Source of the DNA: Candidatus Hikarchaeia archaeon HikBin4
Lineage (GTDB): Archaea > Halobacteriota > Halobacteria > Halobacteriales > Hikarchaeaceae
Direction of reading: 5' to 3'
Assembly (NCBI GenBank): GCA_009889685.1
Contig: WTZT01000002.1
Span: 1 to 17,571 of the forward strand
Length of the DNA: 17,571 bases
This document shows positions 7,116 through 14,775 of the stretch, one piece after another (positions within the stretch are counted from its first letter, which is position 1; every line of letters starts with the position of its first letter). Below the pieces are notes generated by a model that did no database searches, was not told the origin of the DNA, and worked only from the letters and a program-made list of their open reading frames with translations. The translations under genes and the position numbers were made by a program.

Positions 7116-7186
7116 TTTTTGATTTATAGTTTACCCCTCTGTTGCAAATCCAAGGTTTGAAGCACATCCATGTCAAATCCTCTTTA

Positions 7187-8071
7187 ATGGTCCATATTAT
7201 TGATGGAAACGCGGTTGCTGCTCTACTTAAAGAAGATCTCAAAAGTAAAATCGATACCTTGCGAGATTCTGGAATTACTCCCGGATTAGCCACCGTTTTA
7301 ATGAGTGAAGATCCTGCAAGTAAAACATACGTTTCTATGAAACAACGTGACTGCGAAGAACTCGGAATGAATGCTACTGACATAGTTCTCGACCCCACTT
7401 CTTCCCCCGAGGAACTCCATTCGACCCTTGACACACTGAATTCCGATCCTGACATACATGGATATTTAGTCCAAATGCCCATCCCTTCTCATATACCCGA
7501 ACAAGAATTTCTTTTCCACATCGATCCCTTAAAAGATGTGGATGGATTCCACCCCGAGAATGTTGGCTTACTCGTTTCAGGAAATCCTCGTTATAAACCC
7601 TGCACCCCCCATGGAATTCAAAAACTGCTTGAGTCTATTAATGTAGACCCTTCTGGAAAAGACATAGTTATTGTAGGAAGATCAAATATTGTTGGAAAGC
7701 CTCTAGCAAACCTACTACTACAGAAGTCGCCTGGTGGAAATGCCACCGTGACCCTTTGTCATTCCCGGACACATAACTTAGCTAATAAAACACGAGAAGC
7801 AGATATTGTAATCGCTGCCATTGGTGTACCTGAATTTATCACCGGATCTATGCTATCCGATGGTGCAATCGTCATAGATGTCGGTGTTAACCGTGTAGAA
7901 GATGACAGCGAAAAAGGATACCGTTTGGCAGGAGATGTCGAATTTGATAGTGCGAGTAAAAAAGCCAAAGCTATTACTCCCGTCCCAGGTGGTGTAGGCC
8001 CAATGACCCGAGCAATGCTTATGTACAACACAATTCACGCAGCAAGTTTACAGTCAAATATACCCTTATAG
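7187..8071 (+). CDS. folD: Methylenetetrahydrofolate dehydrogenase/cyclohydrolase
   Basis: The 294-residue protein is a FolD enzyme that oxidises 5,10-methylene-THF to methenyl-THF with NAD(P) and hydrolyses it to 10-formyl-THF. Catalytic Y48 and K52 are present in SKTYVSMKQRDCEELG, with VQMPIPSHI near residue 95, KDVDGFHPENVG near 116 (D119), the nucleotide-binding GRSNIVGKPLANLL near 164, and TPVPGGVGPMTRAMLM near the C-terminus. These match the E. coli enzyme's Y50, K54 and D121. The frame is open from a TTG at 7142, but the ATG at 7187 gives the usual N-terminus (VHIIDGNAVAALLKEDL) and normal length. Presence of FolD next to glyA points to a tetrahydrofolate one-carbon route. The stop overlaps the convergent membrane-protein gene by six bases. 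Confidence 0.95.
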   Translation: MVHIIDGNAVAALLKEDLKSKIDTLRDSGITPGLATVLMSEDPASKTYVSMKQRDCEELGMNATDIVLDPTSSPEELHSTLDTLNSDPDIHGYLVQMPIPSHIPEQEFLFHIDPLKDVDGFHPENVGLLVSGNPRYKPCTPHGIQKLLESINVDPSGKDIVIVGRSNIVGKPLANLLLQKSPGGNATVTLCHSRTHNLANKTREADIVIAAIGVPEFITGSMLSDGAIVIDVGVNRVEDDSEKGYRLAGDVEFDSASKKAKAITPVPGGVGPMTRAMLMYNTIHAASLQSNIPL

Positions 8072-9193
8072 TCCAATTTTTTTCTGACCCGTTCTTTTCT
8101 TCTTAGATCCTGCATTTTTACCCTTTCTCGCGATTCCGCCCACTATTTCTGGAAGTACTAATTTCCCAAAATGAAAAATAAGTATACAGATCATTGGACC
8201 CAAAAATATGCCGTACCAACCAAATATTATGGATCCAAATATGTAGGAAAACATAATCATCCCTACATGTAGGTCCTTCCCCGAAATATATGGACGAATT
8301 ATTAGATCAGGGAACGTATCTACGACTACAAAAGATACTATCAAAAATACAATAGGAAGGATCCAAAATGAATTTTGTCCCCCTGCAAGTGCCCCCTGTA
8401 TTAATAAATACAATGTCGTCGGAATGTAGATTATTTTCATACCCACTATCGGTACTAAACTTGCTATCCCTGCAACTATCCCTAGTACTGCTGGGTATGG
8501 GATCTGAGTGTAACCTTCTCCGAACCAAACCGATACAAACGTGTACACTATTACTCCTATGGCTGCAGTTATCAATACATTCAATATATTCCCAACAAAA
8601 ACCTGGTTGAAACTCCGATCAACACTATTCATGTATTTTTCAAATACCCCTTCGCCATCTGCAAAATTCTGAACAATCCATTTAGACAGCTCTGGGCCAT
8701 CTCTAAGGAGATAAAATGCAATGGATAGTGCCAAAAACATGTGGATTATCAGACTACCAATTATTGCAATGTACGATGTAACTTTTTCCACGCCCCCTAT
8801 CACTGCTTCTATAATCCCTCTTGAAAATATCTGCTCAATCGGAGTAGTCAATGCGGATATTTCTATATACGGACCTAAGTATCGAGCCAAAGTTTCAATC
8901 TGATATTGCTGAATTAATTTACCAAACCCTTGAATCCCAATAGTAAGTGTATATCCTATGATCAATAAGATCGGGAGAGCCACCACTACTAAAGTAGCAA
9001 ATGCAGCTAATCCAGACGATTTTATATCTCGTTTTAATCTGGAGTATACGGGTTTTGATATATAGTATATAAACAAACCCACGACAAATGTCCCTATGAA
9101 TTTATACACAACTAAAGCCAGTAACATCACTAAAACAAACCCTAAAACCCACCACGCTATATGCGACCTATTAGCTTCACTTTTGGCTACCAT
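8066..9193 (-). CDS. AI-2E/PerM-family membrane transporter
   Basis: The 375-residue protein has about seven or eight hydrophobic segments. Two lie near the N-terminus (about residues 12-45 and 62-82), followed by a long soluble stretch and further segments in the C-terminal half. Motifs such as SIAFYLLRDGPELSKWI, GIASLVPIVG, and the late DLIIRPYISGKDLHVG with IFGWYGIFLGPMICILI are those of the PerM/AI-2E exporter family. Members export small molecules or exchange ions; the substrate here is unknown. The C-terminus is strongly basic (KKKRTGQKK). The ATG at 9193 is preceded by GGAGGT at 9204-9209 (minus strand), with about ten bases between; a longer frame from a TTG at 9220 would include this ribosome-binding site, so the ATG is preferred. 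A TATA-like CATAAAAT sits at 9233-9240. Confidence 0.9.
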   Translation of the reverse strand: MVAKSEANRSHIAWWVLGFVLVMLLALVVYKFIGTFVVGLFIYYISKPVYSRLKRDIKSSGLAAFATLVVVALPILLIIGYTLTIGIQGFGKLIQQYQIETLARYLGPYIEISALTTPIEQIFSRGIIEAVIGGVEKVTSYIAIIGSLIIHMFLALSIAFYLLRDGPELSKWIVQNFADGEGVFEKYMNSVDRSFNQVFVGNILNVLITAAIGVIVYTFVSVWFGEGYTQIPYPAVLGIVAGIASLVPIVGMKIIYIPTTLYLLIQGALAGGQNSFWILPIVFLIVSFVVVDTFPDLIIRPYISGKDLHVGMIMFSYIFGSIIFGWYGIFLGPMICILIFHFGKLVLPEIVGGIARKGKNAGSKKKRTGQKKIGL

Positions 9194-9203
9194 GTCCACC
9201 AAA

Positions 9204-9209
9204 ACCTCC
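9204..9209 (-). promoter_or_regulatory. Shine-Dalgarno site deciding the PerM-like start
   Basis: GGAGGT on the minus strand lies ten bases before the ATG at 9193. It stands out because most genes in this window look leaderless. It argues against the upstream in-frame TTG at 9220. Confidence 0.6.
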
Positions 9210-9293
9210 TCTCGGACCAAAAAGTTTTCGTCATTTTATGCTAAAATTACACTTCACGACCGTTACAACTAATTTCTATCCTCTCCTCTCCTA

Positions 9294-9938
9294 TCATTCG
9301 ACTTCATCCGTGACCTGCACAACTTTTGCTTTTATCAATGGCTGTGCATTTTCCTTTGGAAGCGAAATTATTTTCCCTTCTCTAAGATCGTATGTATTCC
9401 CATCAACTCCATAAACCTCTCCCACTTCTTGCATAACTTTAATTGTAATGTTAGATGTTTCTTCTTCTCCTTTCTGATCTATATTTTCTTGAAGGGGTAC
9501 CTCTTCATTTATTTGGTTTGTTTCTATTTCTCGTTGAGGTTTGTCTCCCTTTTCTGAAGATATTTGTTCTAAAATTTTTATTCTATTCTTTTGTAATAAC
9601 TCAACTAGGTTTCTAAACAATTCAACTTCTACTCCTGCCAAGCTTCCATCTCTTTTTCCCAATCCTGCGGCTGTGAGACTAGCGCCCTTTAGAATTTTAC
9701 CAACCCGGCGATCATATATGGCTTCTATCACTTCTCCAACTGTTTTGATTTCATCTTCTATCCTGCGAACCGTTTTGGCATCCACTGCATCAACACTCCC
9801 TTCCAAAATATTTTCCCTTTCAACCCTAAGATCTTGTATATATTTCGACACATCCGTATAAAATGAATCTAACAATGGTTGTAGGTCACTTCTAGTTCTT
9901 TCTTCAATCTGGATCTCTCGTAGATCTTCTAAATTCAT
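9294..9938 (-). CDS. GINS complex subunit (Gins51-type)
   Basis: The 214-residue protein begins MNLEDLREIQIEERTRSDLQ and has a helical domain to about residue 125, including YTDVSKYIQDLRVERENI, EAIYDRRVGKIL and a GSLAGVEVELFRNLVELL stretch. An acidic Gln/Glu-rich linker (about 125-162) follows, then a small C-terminal beta domain (KVMQEVGEVYGVDGNTYDL ending VVQVTDEVE). Helical domain first and beta domain last is the order of Gins51 (Sld5/Psf1-type). Archaeal GINS binds MCM and the RecJ/Cdc45-like nuclease and couples the helicase to primase. It lies eight bases downstream of priS on the same strand, the same pairing seen in haloarchaea, so cotranscription is very likely. Confidence 0.88.
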   Translation of the reverse strand: MNLEDLREIQIEERTRSDLQPLLDSFYTDVSKYIQDLRVERENILEGSVDAVDAKTVRRIEDEIKTVGEVIEAIYDRRVGKILKGASLTAAGLGKRDGSLAGVEVELFRNLVELLQKNRIKILEQISSEKGDKPQREIETNQINEEVPLQENIDQKGEEETSNITIKVMQEVGEVYGVDGNTYDLREGKIISLPKENAQPLIKAKVVQVTDEVE

Positions 9939-9946
9939 TGTACTAG

Positions 9947-11137
9947 TTAATTTTTAGATTCTTTTACTTTCTCTGCTTTTCCACGAGCCATTAAAAACAT
10001 CGCGGCATACTCCGGAATTATATTGATGCCATCTGAGATTGTAAGTGTTTCTCCTCCAAGTTCTACCGATTGGTTTTCCATTCCCTCTGCAGAAATTTTG
10101 ATATCTCTTCCCCTAAATCGATCTGGTATTGCATGTTCTAATGGATCAAATCCATCTAATTTTTCATATTTTATCGGTTTCACTTGCAATGCTGTCCCCC
10201 CATGTAGGCTCAGCGGCAAACGAATCAAACGATGTATGTCTGTAGTCACCGGTTCATCGATCGATGCAGATTCATTTTCTACAACACTTGGAACTAATTT
10301 CTTAATCCATGTAACAAAATCTGGATGAACGTCTATATTTCCTATTTCAATTTCCTTATATTTTTTATCCATTATGGATAAAATATTTAGAGCCTTTTTA
10401 GCACCTATCCCTTCAAATTCTTGCAGTTCTAGCTGCGCCTTTTGTTTTTCCATATCCTGCAGTTCATCGATACGCCCTAATATGGCTCTATGTACGCGCT
10501 TATCCCACCCTCCTCCTGTCCCCATACTTCTTTTTTTTGTAGGATTTTTCAACCCTATCCCTGCAACCGTTTTAATTTGAACTATCGTTTCAAGTTCCAC
10601 ACCCACTCCAAGTATATAATCCACTACCTCCCGTCTCGCAGAACGATCCAATTCTCTAATTGCATCATGGCGAACGTGAACATGATAACCCCTTCCTCCT
10701 GAAAAAACTATCTCCAGATTTGGAAATGAAAAATCTTCAATTAAGAAATCAAGTAGTTTCCATAATTCTTTTTTGCAGGCATGTAACATTTCTGCATAAG
10801 TTCTTCCTTCTGAAGAAAAAGAATGAAGATGGTCTGCATCCAGATCAAATATCAGATCAGATCCCATCCAGTTTTTTCCAACCATTGATGGAGTACCTGG
10901 TTTTTGGTATATTCCTGCAGAAAAATAGACATGTTTCGGACGATTCACTACAAGAAATTCTTGCAATCCGCCCATATCTAGAAGAGATTGGTGCCGTTTC
11001 ATTATGGTCCCAGTTCCTGCAGTCCATGGAATGAATCCCCATTCTCTGCGCTCTGCAGAAGGTGGATTGTACGGGTTCATCGATCGATAATAATCCCCAA
11101 AACGCCCACGAAGATATTCTCTAGTTCTATCTTCCAT
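9947..11137 (-). CDS. priS: DNA primase small (catalytic) subunit
   Basis: The 396-residue protein is the catalytic subunit of archaeal/eukaryotic-type primase, which makes the initial primers with PriL. Two catalytic aspartates are in DLIFDLDADHL (D98, D100), and the family's SGGRGYHVHVRHD (about 146-158) follows. A third aspartate is in TTDIHRLIRLPLSLHGG near residue 300, the usual position. A charged insert rich in Lys, Gln and Glu at about 222-245 separates the halves. The start at 11137 is backed by a TATA element about 29 bases upstream and gives the standard opening MEDRTREYLRGRFGDYY. PriL is not in the window. The gene is tightly linked to the GINS gene and follows the GNAT gene by 48 bases. 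Confidence 0.96.
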   Translation of the reverse strand: MEDRTREYLRGRFGDYYRSMNPYNPPSAERREWGFIPWTAGTGTIMKRHQSLLDMGGLQEFLVVNRPKHVYFSAGIYQKPGTPSMVGKNWMGSDLIFDLDADHLHSFSSEGRTYAEMLHACKKELWKLLDFLIEDFSFPNLEIVFSGGRGYHVHVRHDAIRELDRSARREVVDYILGVGVELETIVQIKTVAGIGLKNPTKKRSMGTGGGWDKRVHRAILGRIDELQDMEKQKAQLELQEFEGIGAKKALNILSIMDKKYKEIEIGNIDVHPDFVTWIKKLVPSVVENESASIDEPVTTDIHRLIRLPLSLHGGTALQVKPIKYEKLDGFDPLEHAIPDRFRGRDIKISAEGMENQSVELGGETLTISDGINIIPEYAAMFLMARGKAEKVKESKN

Positions 11138-11160
11138 CCCGAGATATCAGACCACCAATG

Positions 11161-11170
11161 AGTAAAAATC
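11161..11170 (-). promoter_or_regulatory. TATA element of priS
   Basis: GATTTTTACT on the minus strand is centred about 29 bases before the priS ATG at 11137. It suggests priS-gins can be transcribed independently of the upstream GNAT gene. Confidence 0.5.
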
Positions 11171-11185
11171 TTTTTTTTCTCTATA

Positions 11186-11635
11186 CTATTCCAAATCCGG
11201 AAAATAAACTAGATATAGTGCATCCCCTTTATCTTCATAATAACATTGAACCAACTCTTCCTTCTTAAATCCAATCTTTTCGTAGAAATCAATAGCACCC
11301 ATGTTTGTAGTTCTAACATGACACGTAATGCAATCATATTTTCTTCCTAATGAATTGACCAAATATTTTCCAATCCCCTCTTCACGACGATTCATACCCA
11401 CTGCAATAAAAAAGATATATCCATTTTCTTGAACAGCGATAAAGCCTAATTCCTCTTTAGTCTTTGAGTCAACACACCAAAATTTTTCTGCCCCATGATA
11501 CATTTGCGCAAAAAATCCCCATTTTTGTTTCAATAAATTCTCTTCTCGACGTATCCCTTCTTTAAGCAACCATGCCTCATTCAACATACGGCTACTATTT
11601 GATTCTATCTGTAGTACTTCGAAATTATTTTCCAC
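11186..11635 (-). CDS. GNAT-family N-acetyltransferase
   Basis: The 149-residue product has the GNAT acetyl-CoA motif A, AVGMNRREEGIGKYLVNSLG, at about residues 77-96 (R/Q-x-x-G-x-G/A pattern), followed by the typical motif B region NMGAIDFYEKIGFKKEELV at about 110-128. A strand ENGYIFFIAVG precedes motif A. The family transfers acetyl groups to protein N-termini, lysines or small amines; RimI-like protein acetylation is possible but the substrate cannot be read from the sequence. The start is a GTG at 11635; an internal Met at residue 17 is an alternative. The gene is divergent from archease across 11636-11777 and sits upstream of priS on the same strand. Confidence 0.85.
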   Translation of the reverse strand: MENNFEVLQIESNSSRMLNEAWLLKEGIRREENLLKQKWGFFAQMYHGAEKFWCVDSKTKEELGFIAVQENGYIFFIAVGMNRREEGIGKYLVNSLGRKYDCITCHVRTTNMGAIDFYEKIGFKKEELVQCYYEDKGDALYLVYFPDLE

Positions 11636-11777
11636 TAAGTTCTGTAAATATGTCCATTATCATAACTGCATCTTTTTCTATCTAATTGCTCTGTCGAAGC
11701 ATTTGCTATCATTCTCACATCGATACGAAATGCAGACAACTAAATCAAACCATTTCTTATATTCGAAACAGTCTATA

Positions 11778-12188
11778 ATGGAATTTCATCTCCGAGATCA
11801 TACCGCAGACATCGCAGTCGAATCATTAGCACCCACACTCGAAGAGGCATTTGCTGGTATCGCAGAAGGACTATCTCGAGCACATTCTCCCACTTCCATT
11901 TCTGGAAACAAAAAATTCCATTTAAACATATCTTCAGAATCGACAGAATCTCTTTTATTTGATTTTCTCGACATGCTTATTTATGAACGAGATGTCTACA
12001 ACGTTTTACCAACAAACCACGAAGTATCCATTACTCAGAAAGGCGATATATGGAATCTCGAAGGGACCTACTATGGGGTCCCCCTTGATACCATAGATTC
12101 CCGTGAAATCAAAGCCGTCACATATTCTGATATGAAGATTGAAAAAACACCAAAAGGATGGAGATTGTACGTCGTGTTTGATGTATAA
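11778..12188 (+). CDS. Archease, RtcB cofactor
   Basis: The 136-residue protein begins MEFHLRDHTADIAVESLAPT, with the conserved HTAD metal-binding motif, and continues with LLFDFLDMLIYERDV and IKAVTYSDMKIEKTPKGW, ending VVFDV, where the last Asp is a conserved metal ligand. Archease speeds the guanylation and turnover of the RNA ligase RtcB. The frame is open from 11703, but the longer N-terminus is unlike the family and the ATG at 11778 gives the normal length of about 137-140 residues. The gene is followed by rtcB after 53 bases, the classic pairing, though rtcB also has its own TATA element. Confidence 0.92.
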   Translation: MEFHLRDHTADIAVESLAPTLEEAFAGIAEGLSRAHSPTSISGNKKFHLNISSESTESLLFDFLDMLIYERDVYNVLPTNHEVSITQKGDIWNLEGTYYGVPLDTIDSREIKAVTYSDMKIEKTPKGWRLYVVFDV

Positions 12189-12210
12189 TTCATCCCACTT
12201 TGTAACGAAG

Positions 12211-12217
12211 GTATATG
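12211..12217 (+). promoter_or_regulatory. TATA element of rtcB
   Basis: GTATATG after AACGAAG is centred about 28 bases before the ATG at 12242. It allows rtcB to be expressed apart from archease. Confidence 0.5.
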
Positions 12218-12241
12218 TTCTAAGACCATAATATACGCATA

Positions 12242-13699
12242 ATGACTACATTCGAATCGGGAAATATCTCTCTCAATCAAATAGAAGAATTCATATGGGA
12301 AATCCCCAGATCTGGAGATATGCTAGTCCCTGCAAGAATATTTGCAAGTGAAAATTTATTGAAACAAATATCTCAAGATAAAACGCTAGAACAATTAAAG
12401 AACACAGCATCTTTACCAGGAATACAAAAGTATGCAATTTGCATGCCAGATGGCCATCAAGGATATGGTTTCCCAGTTGGTGGAGTGGTGGCCACTGATG
12501 CAAATAATGGATGTATTTCTCCGGGTGGGGTGGGATATGACATCAATTGCGGTGTGCGTATGATAAAAACCAATCTTTCTTATAAAGATTTACGTGGAAA
12601 AGAAGAATTACTCGGGGAACTCCTCTTTAGTAAAATCCCAACAGGACTAGGAAAGGGAGGTGTCCTCAATACTTCTTTAAAAGACATAGAAGAAATTCTA
12701 TCATTGGGAGTTGAATGGGCTCTAGCTAATGGCTATGCCGTACCAGGAGATTTGGAATTTTGCGAAGACCGTGGCAGGAGACTAGATGCTGATCCAACCA
12801 AGATTTCACTTAGAGCAAAAAAAAGAGGAAAAAACCAAGTTGGTTCTCTTGGATCTGGGAACCATTTTCTCGAAATTCAACGAGTGGTAGAGATATTTAA
12901 AGATGAAGTAGCACATTCTTATGGTTTATCGCAGGACCAGGTTGTTATATTAATCCACACTGGTTCTCGAGGATTGGGACATCAAACTTGCACCGATTAC
13001 CTACGAAAAATAGAAGTAGAACATGCCACTCTTTTGTCCAACCTACCTGATAGAGAGCTTGCTGCAGCACCATCTGGTAGCCAATTGGCACTCGACTACT
13101 ACGCTGCTATGTGCGCTTGCATAAATTTTGCGTGGATCAACCGCCAGATAATCACCTATGCTGTTAGACTAGTATTCGAAGAATTGTTCAACAAATCATG
13201 GCAAGACCTTGGAATGGATTTGCTCTATGACGTAGCACACAACATAGCAAAAAAAGAATTCCATATGGTGGATGGAATAAAACGTGAACTATTCGTTCAC
13301 AGAAAAGGTGCAACAAGGGCATTCCCAATAGGCAACCCCGAATTGCCTCTTGCCTTTAGAAATGTAGGCCAACCAATTATTATCCCTGGTAGCATGGGGA
13401 CTGATAGTTATATTTTACGCGGTGGGGCGGCATCGTTGGATTTAACTTTCGGTTCAACTGCTCATGGAGCAGGAAGAATCTTAAGTCGCACAAAGGCCAA
13501 AAAACTATTCAAAGCATCTGAAATACAAGCAAAACTCAAGAAGCAAAACATCCACGTTATTGCAACGCTTGATGCTACTATTTCAGAAGAAGCTCCTGGA
13601 GTTTACAAAGACGTATCTGAAGTTGTTAACATATCTGATTCTTTGGGGATTGGAGACAAAGTCGCCCGAACTTATCCTGTTGTTAACATTAAAGGATGA
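12242..13699 (+). CDS. rtcB: tRNA-splicing ligase RtcB
   Basis: The 485-residue protein is a full-length RtcB, which joins 2',3'-cyclic-phosphate/3'-phosphate and 5'-hydroxyl RNA ends using GTP, as in tRNA exon ligation. Metal ligands match the Pyrococcus enzyme with a shift of four to five residues: C103 in YDINCGVRM, H208 in GSGNHFLE, H239 in LIHTGSRGLGHQ and H333 in YDVAHNIAKKE. The guanylated histidine is H408 in STAHGAGRILSR. CMPDGHQGYGFPVGG near residue 67 is also typical. No intein interrupts the gene. It lies directly after archease. No intron-bearing tRNA is in this window. Confidence 0.97.
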   Translation: MTTFESGNISLNQIEEFIWEIPRSGDMLVPARIFASENLLKQISQDKTLEQLKNTASLPGIQKYAICMPDGHQGYGFPVGGVVATDANNGCISPGGVGYDINCGVRMIKTNLSYKDLRGKEELLGELLFSKIPTGLGKGGVLNTSLKDIEEILSLGVEWALANGYAVPGDLEFCEDRGRRLDADPTKISLRAKKRGKNQVGSLGSGNHFLEIQRVVEIFKDEVAHSYGLSQDQVVILIHTGSRGLGHQTCTDYLRKIEVEHATLLSNLPDRELAAAPSGSQLALDYYAAMCACINFAWINRQIITYAVRLVFEELFNKSWQDLGMDLLYDVAHNIAKKEFHMVDGIKRELFVHRKGATRAFPIGNPELPLAFRNVGQPIIIPGSMGTDSYILRGGAASLDLTFGSTAHGAGRILSRTKAKKLFKASEIQAKLKKQNIHVIATLDATISEEAPGVYKDVSEVVNISDSLGIGDKVARTYPVVNIKG

Positions 13700-13712
13700 C
13701 GCAATTAACAAA

Positions 13713-13720
13713 CTATATCT
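13713..13720 (+). promoter_or_regulatory. TATA element of the Mer-like gene
   Basis: CTATATCT is centred about 29 bases before the ATG at 13745, in the 45-base gap after rtcB. Confidence 0.45.
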
Positions 13721-13744
13721 AATTATAATACTTTCCAAAAAACA

Positions 13745-14764
13745 ATGGGAACCCTATGTAAAACTAGTGCGGTGTTTATAGCCAACAAACCACTCCAAGA
13801 TTTCTTAGATGTAGTAGATTCAATTGAAAATCTTGGATATGAAGATCTATTCATCGCTGACCAGGCTCTCCGAAAGAATATCTACGCGTGGGCAACTCTT
13901 GCAGCCACCCGAACAAATAAAATTGGGATTGGGCCTTCTGTCACAAATGCTTACACCCGGAATCCTGGTCTCACTGCAGCATCGATTGCCACCCTCGACG
14001 AGCTCTCTAACGGAAGAGCAAAATTAGGATTCGGCGCAGGTGGCCATGGAATTGATAAATTTGGTTATGATCAATCGCAACTAATTGGGACCATGCGAGA
14101 TGCCATCAACGCGATCCAGCGTCTAACCTCTGGGGAAACAGTCACTGCAACACGAGATGAATTTTCGTTGCACGAAGCTCAATTGGAATTTAAACCTATT
14201 CGAAAAAAAATTCCCATATATGTTGGAGGCAGAGGACCTCAAATCTTATCTTTAGCTGGCGCGATAGCGGATGGGGCATTTTTAGGAGGCGGCCTTCTAT
14301 CCCCTTCGGGCATCGAATACGCTCAAGAACGAATTTCTATAGGTGCAAATTCGACTGACAGGGACCCTAATGATATAGATTTAAGGTATCTAGCTTTTGT
14401 TTCTGTATCTCAAAATAAAGAAAAATCTCTCAACGCTGCTGCATGGTTCGTCACCATGCTAACCAAACGACATGCTAGTATTACGGCTCTCAAAGCAGCT
14501 GGGGCTGAAGATTCTCATATTCAAAAAATAAAAGAACTCGGCGATATTGATTCAATTTCCCCATTAGTATTACGAAATTCTATTTCTCCCGAATTGATGA
14601 ATTTATATACTATTGTTGGAACTCCTGAAGACTGTCAAACAAGAGTTGGAGAATTGGTTGACATGGGAATAAAACACCTTACATTAGTCCCCTTCTCCAA
14701 TGAAGAAAAAAATATATTAGAAGTTTTAGAAATCTTCTCCGATTTCGATTGCATATCAAACTAA
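13745..14764 (+). CDS. F420-dependent luciferase-like oxidoreductase, Mer-type
   Basis: The 339-residue protein is a luciferase-like TIM-barrel oxidoreductase. Its segments IGIGPSVTNAYTRNPGLTAA and IATLDELSNGRAKLGFGAGG closely resemble Mer, the coenzyme-F420-dependent methylene-tetrahydromethanopterin reductase, and IPIYVGGRGPQILSLAGAIA with DGAFLGGG matches the later F420/phosphate-binding part. VGTPEDCQTRVGELVDMGI near the C-terminus is typical of the wider family. Mer homologues in haloarchaea have been proposed to act as methylenetetrahydrofolate reductases; with glyA and folD nearby such a role is plausible, but other F420-dependent reductases share the same fold. It is soluble. The gene converges with icd, with eleven bases between the stops. 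Confidence 0.82.
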   Translation: MGTLCKTSAVFIANKPLQDFLDVVDSIENLGYEDLFIADQALRKNIYAWATLAATRTNKIGIGPSVTNAYTRNPGLTAASIATLDELSNGRAKLGFGAGGHGIDKFGYDQSQLIGTMRDAINAIQRLTSGETVTATRDEFSLHEAQLEFKPIRKKIPIYVGGRGPQILSLAGAIADGAFLGGGLLSPSGIEYAQERISIGANSTDRDPNDIDLRYLAFVSVSQNKEKSLNAAAWFVTMLTKRHASITALKAAGAEDSHIQKIKELGDIDSISPLVLRNSISPELMNLYTIVGTPEDCQTRVGELVDMGIKHLTLVPFSNEEKNILEVLEIFSDFDCISN

Positions 14765-14775
14765 ATGCCTTCGTA

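Noticed and set aside
10660..11034. Open frame of 124 codons on the plus strand
   Set aside because: It lies wholly opposite priS, whose catalytic motifs are intact; the frame has no family resemblance and is a shadow.
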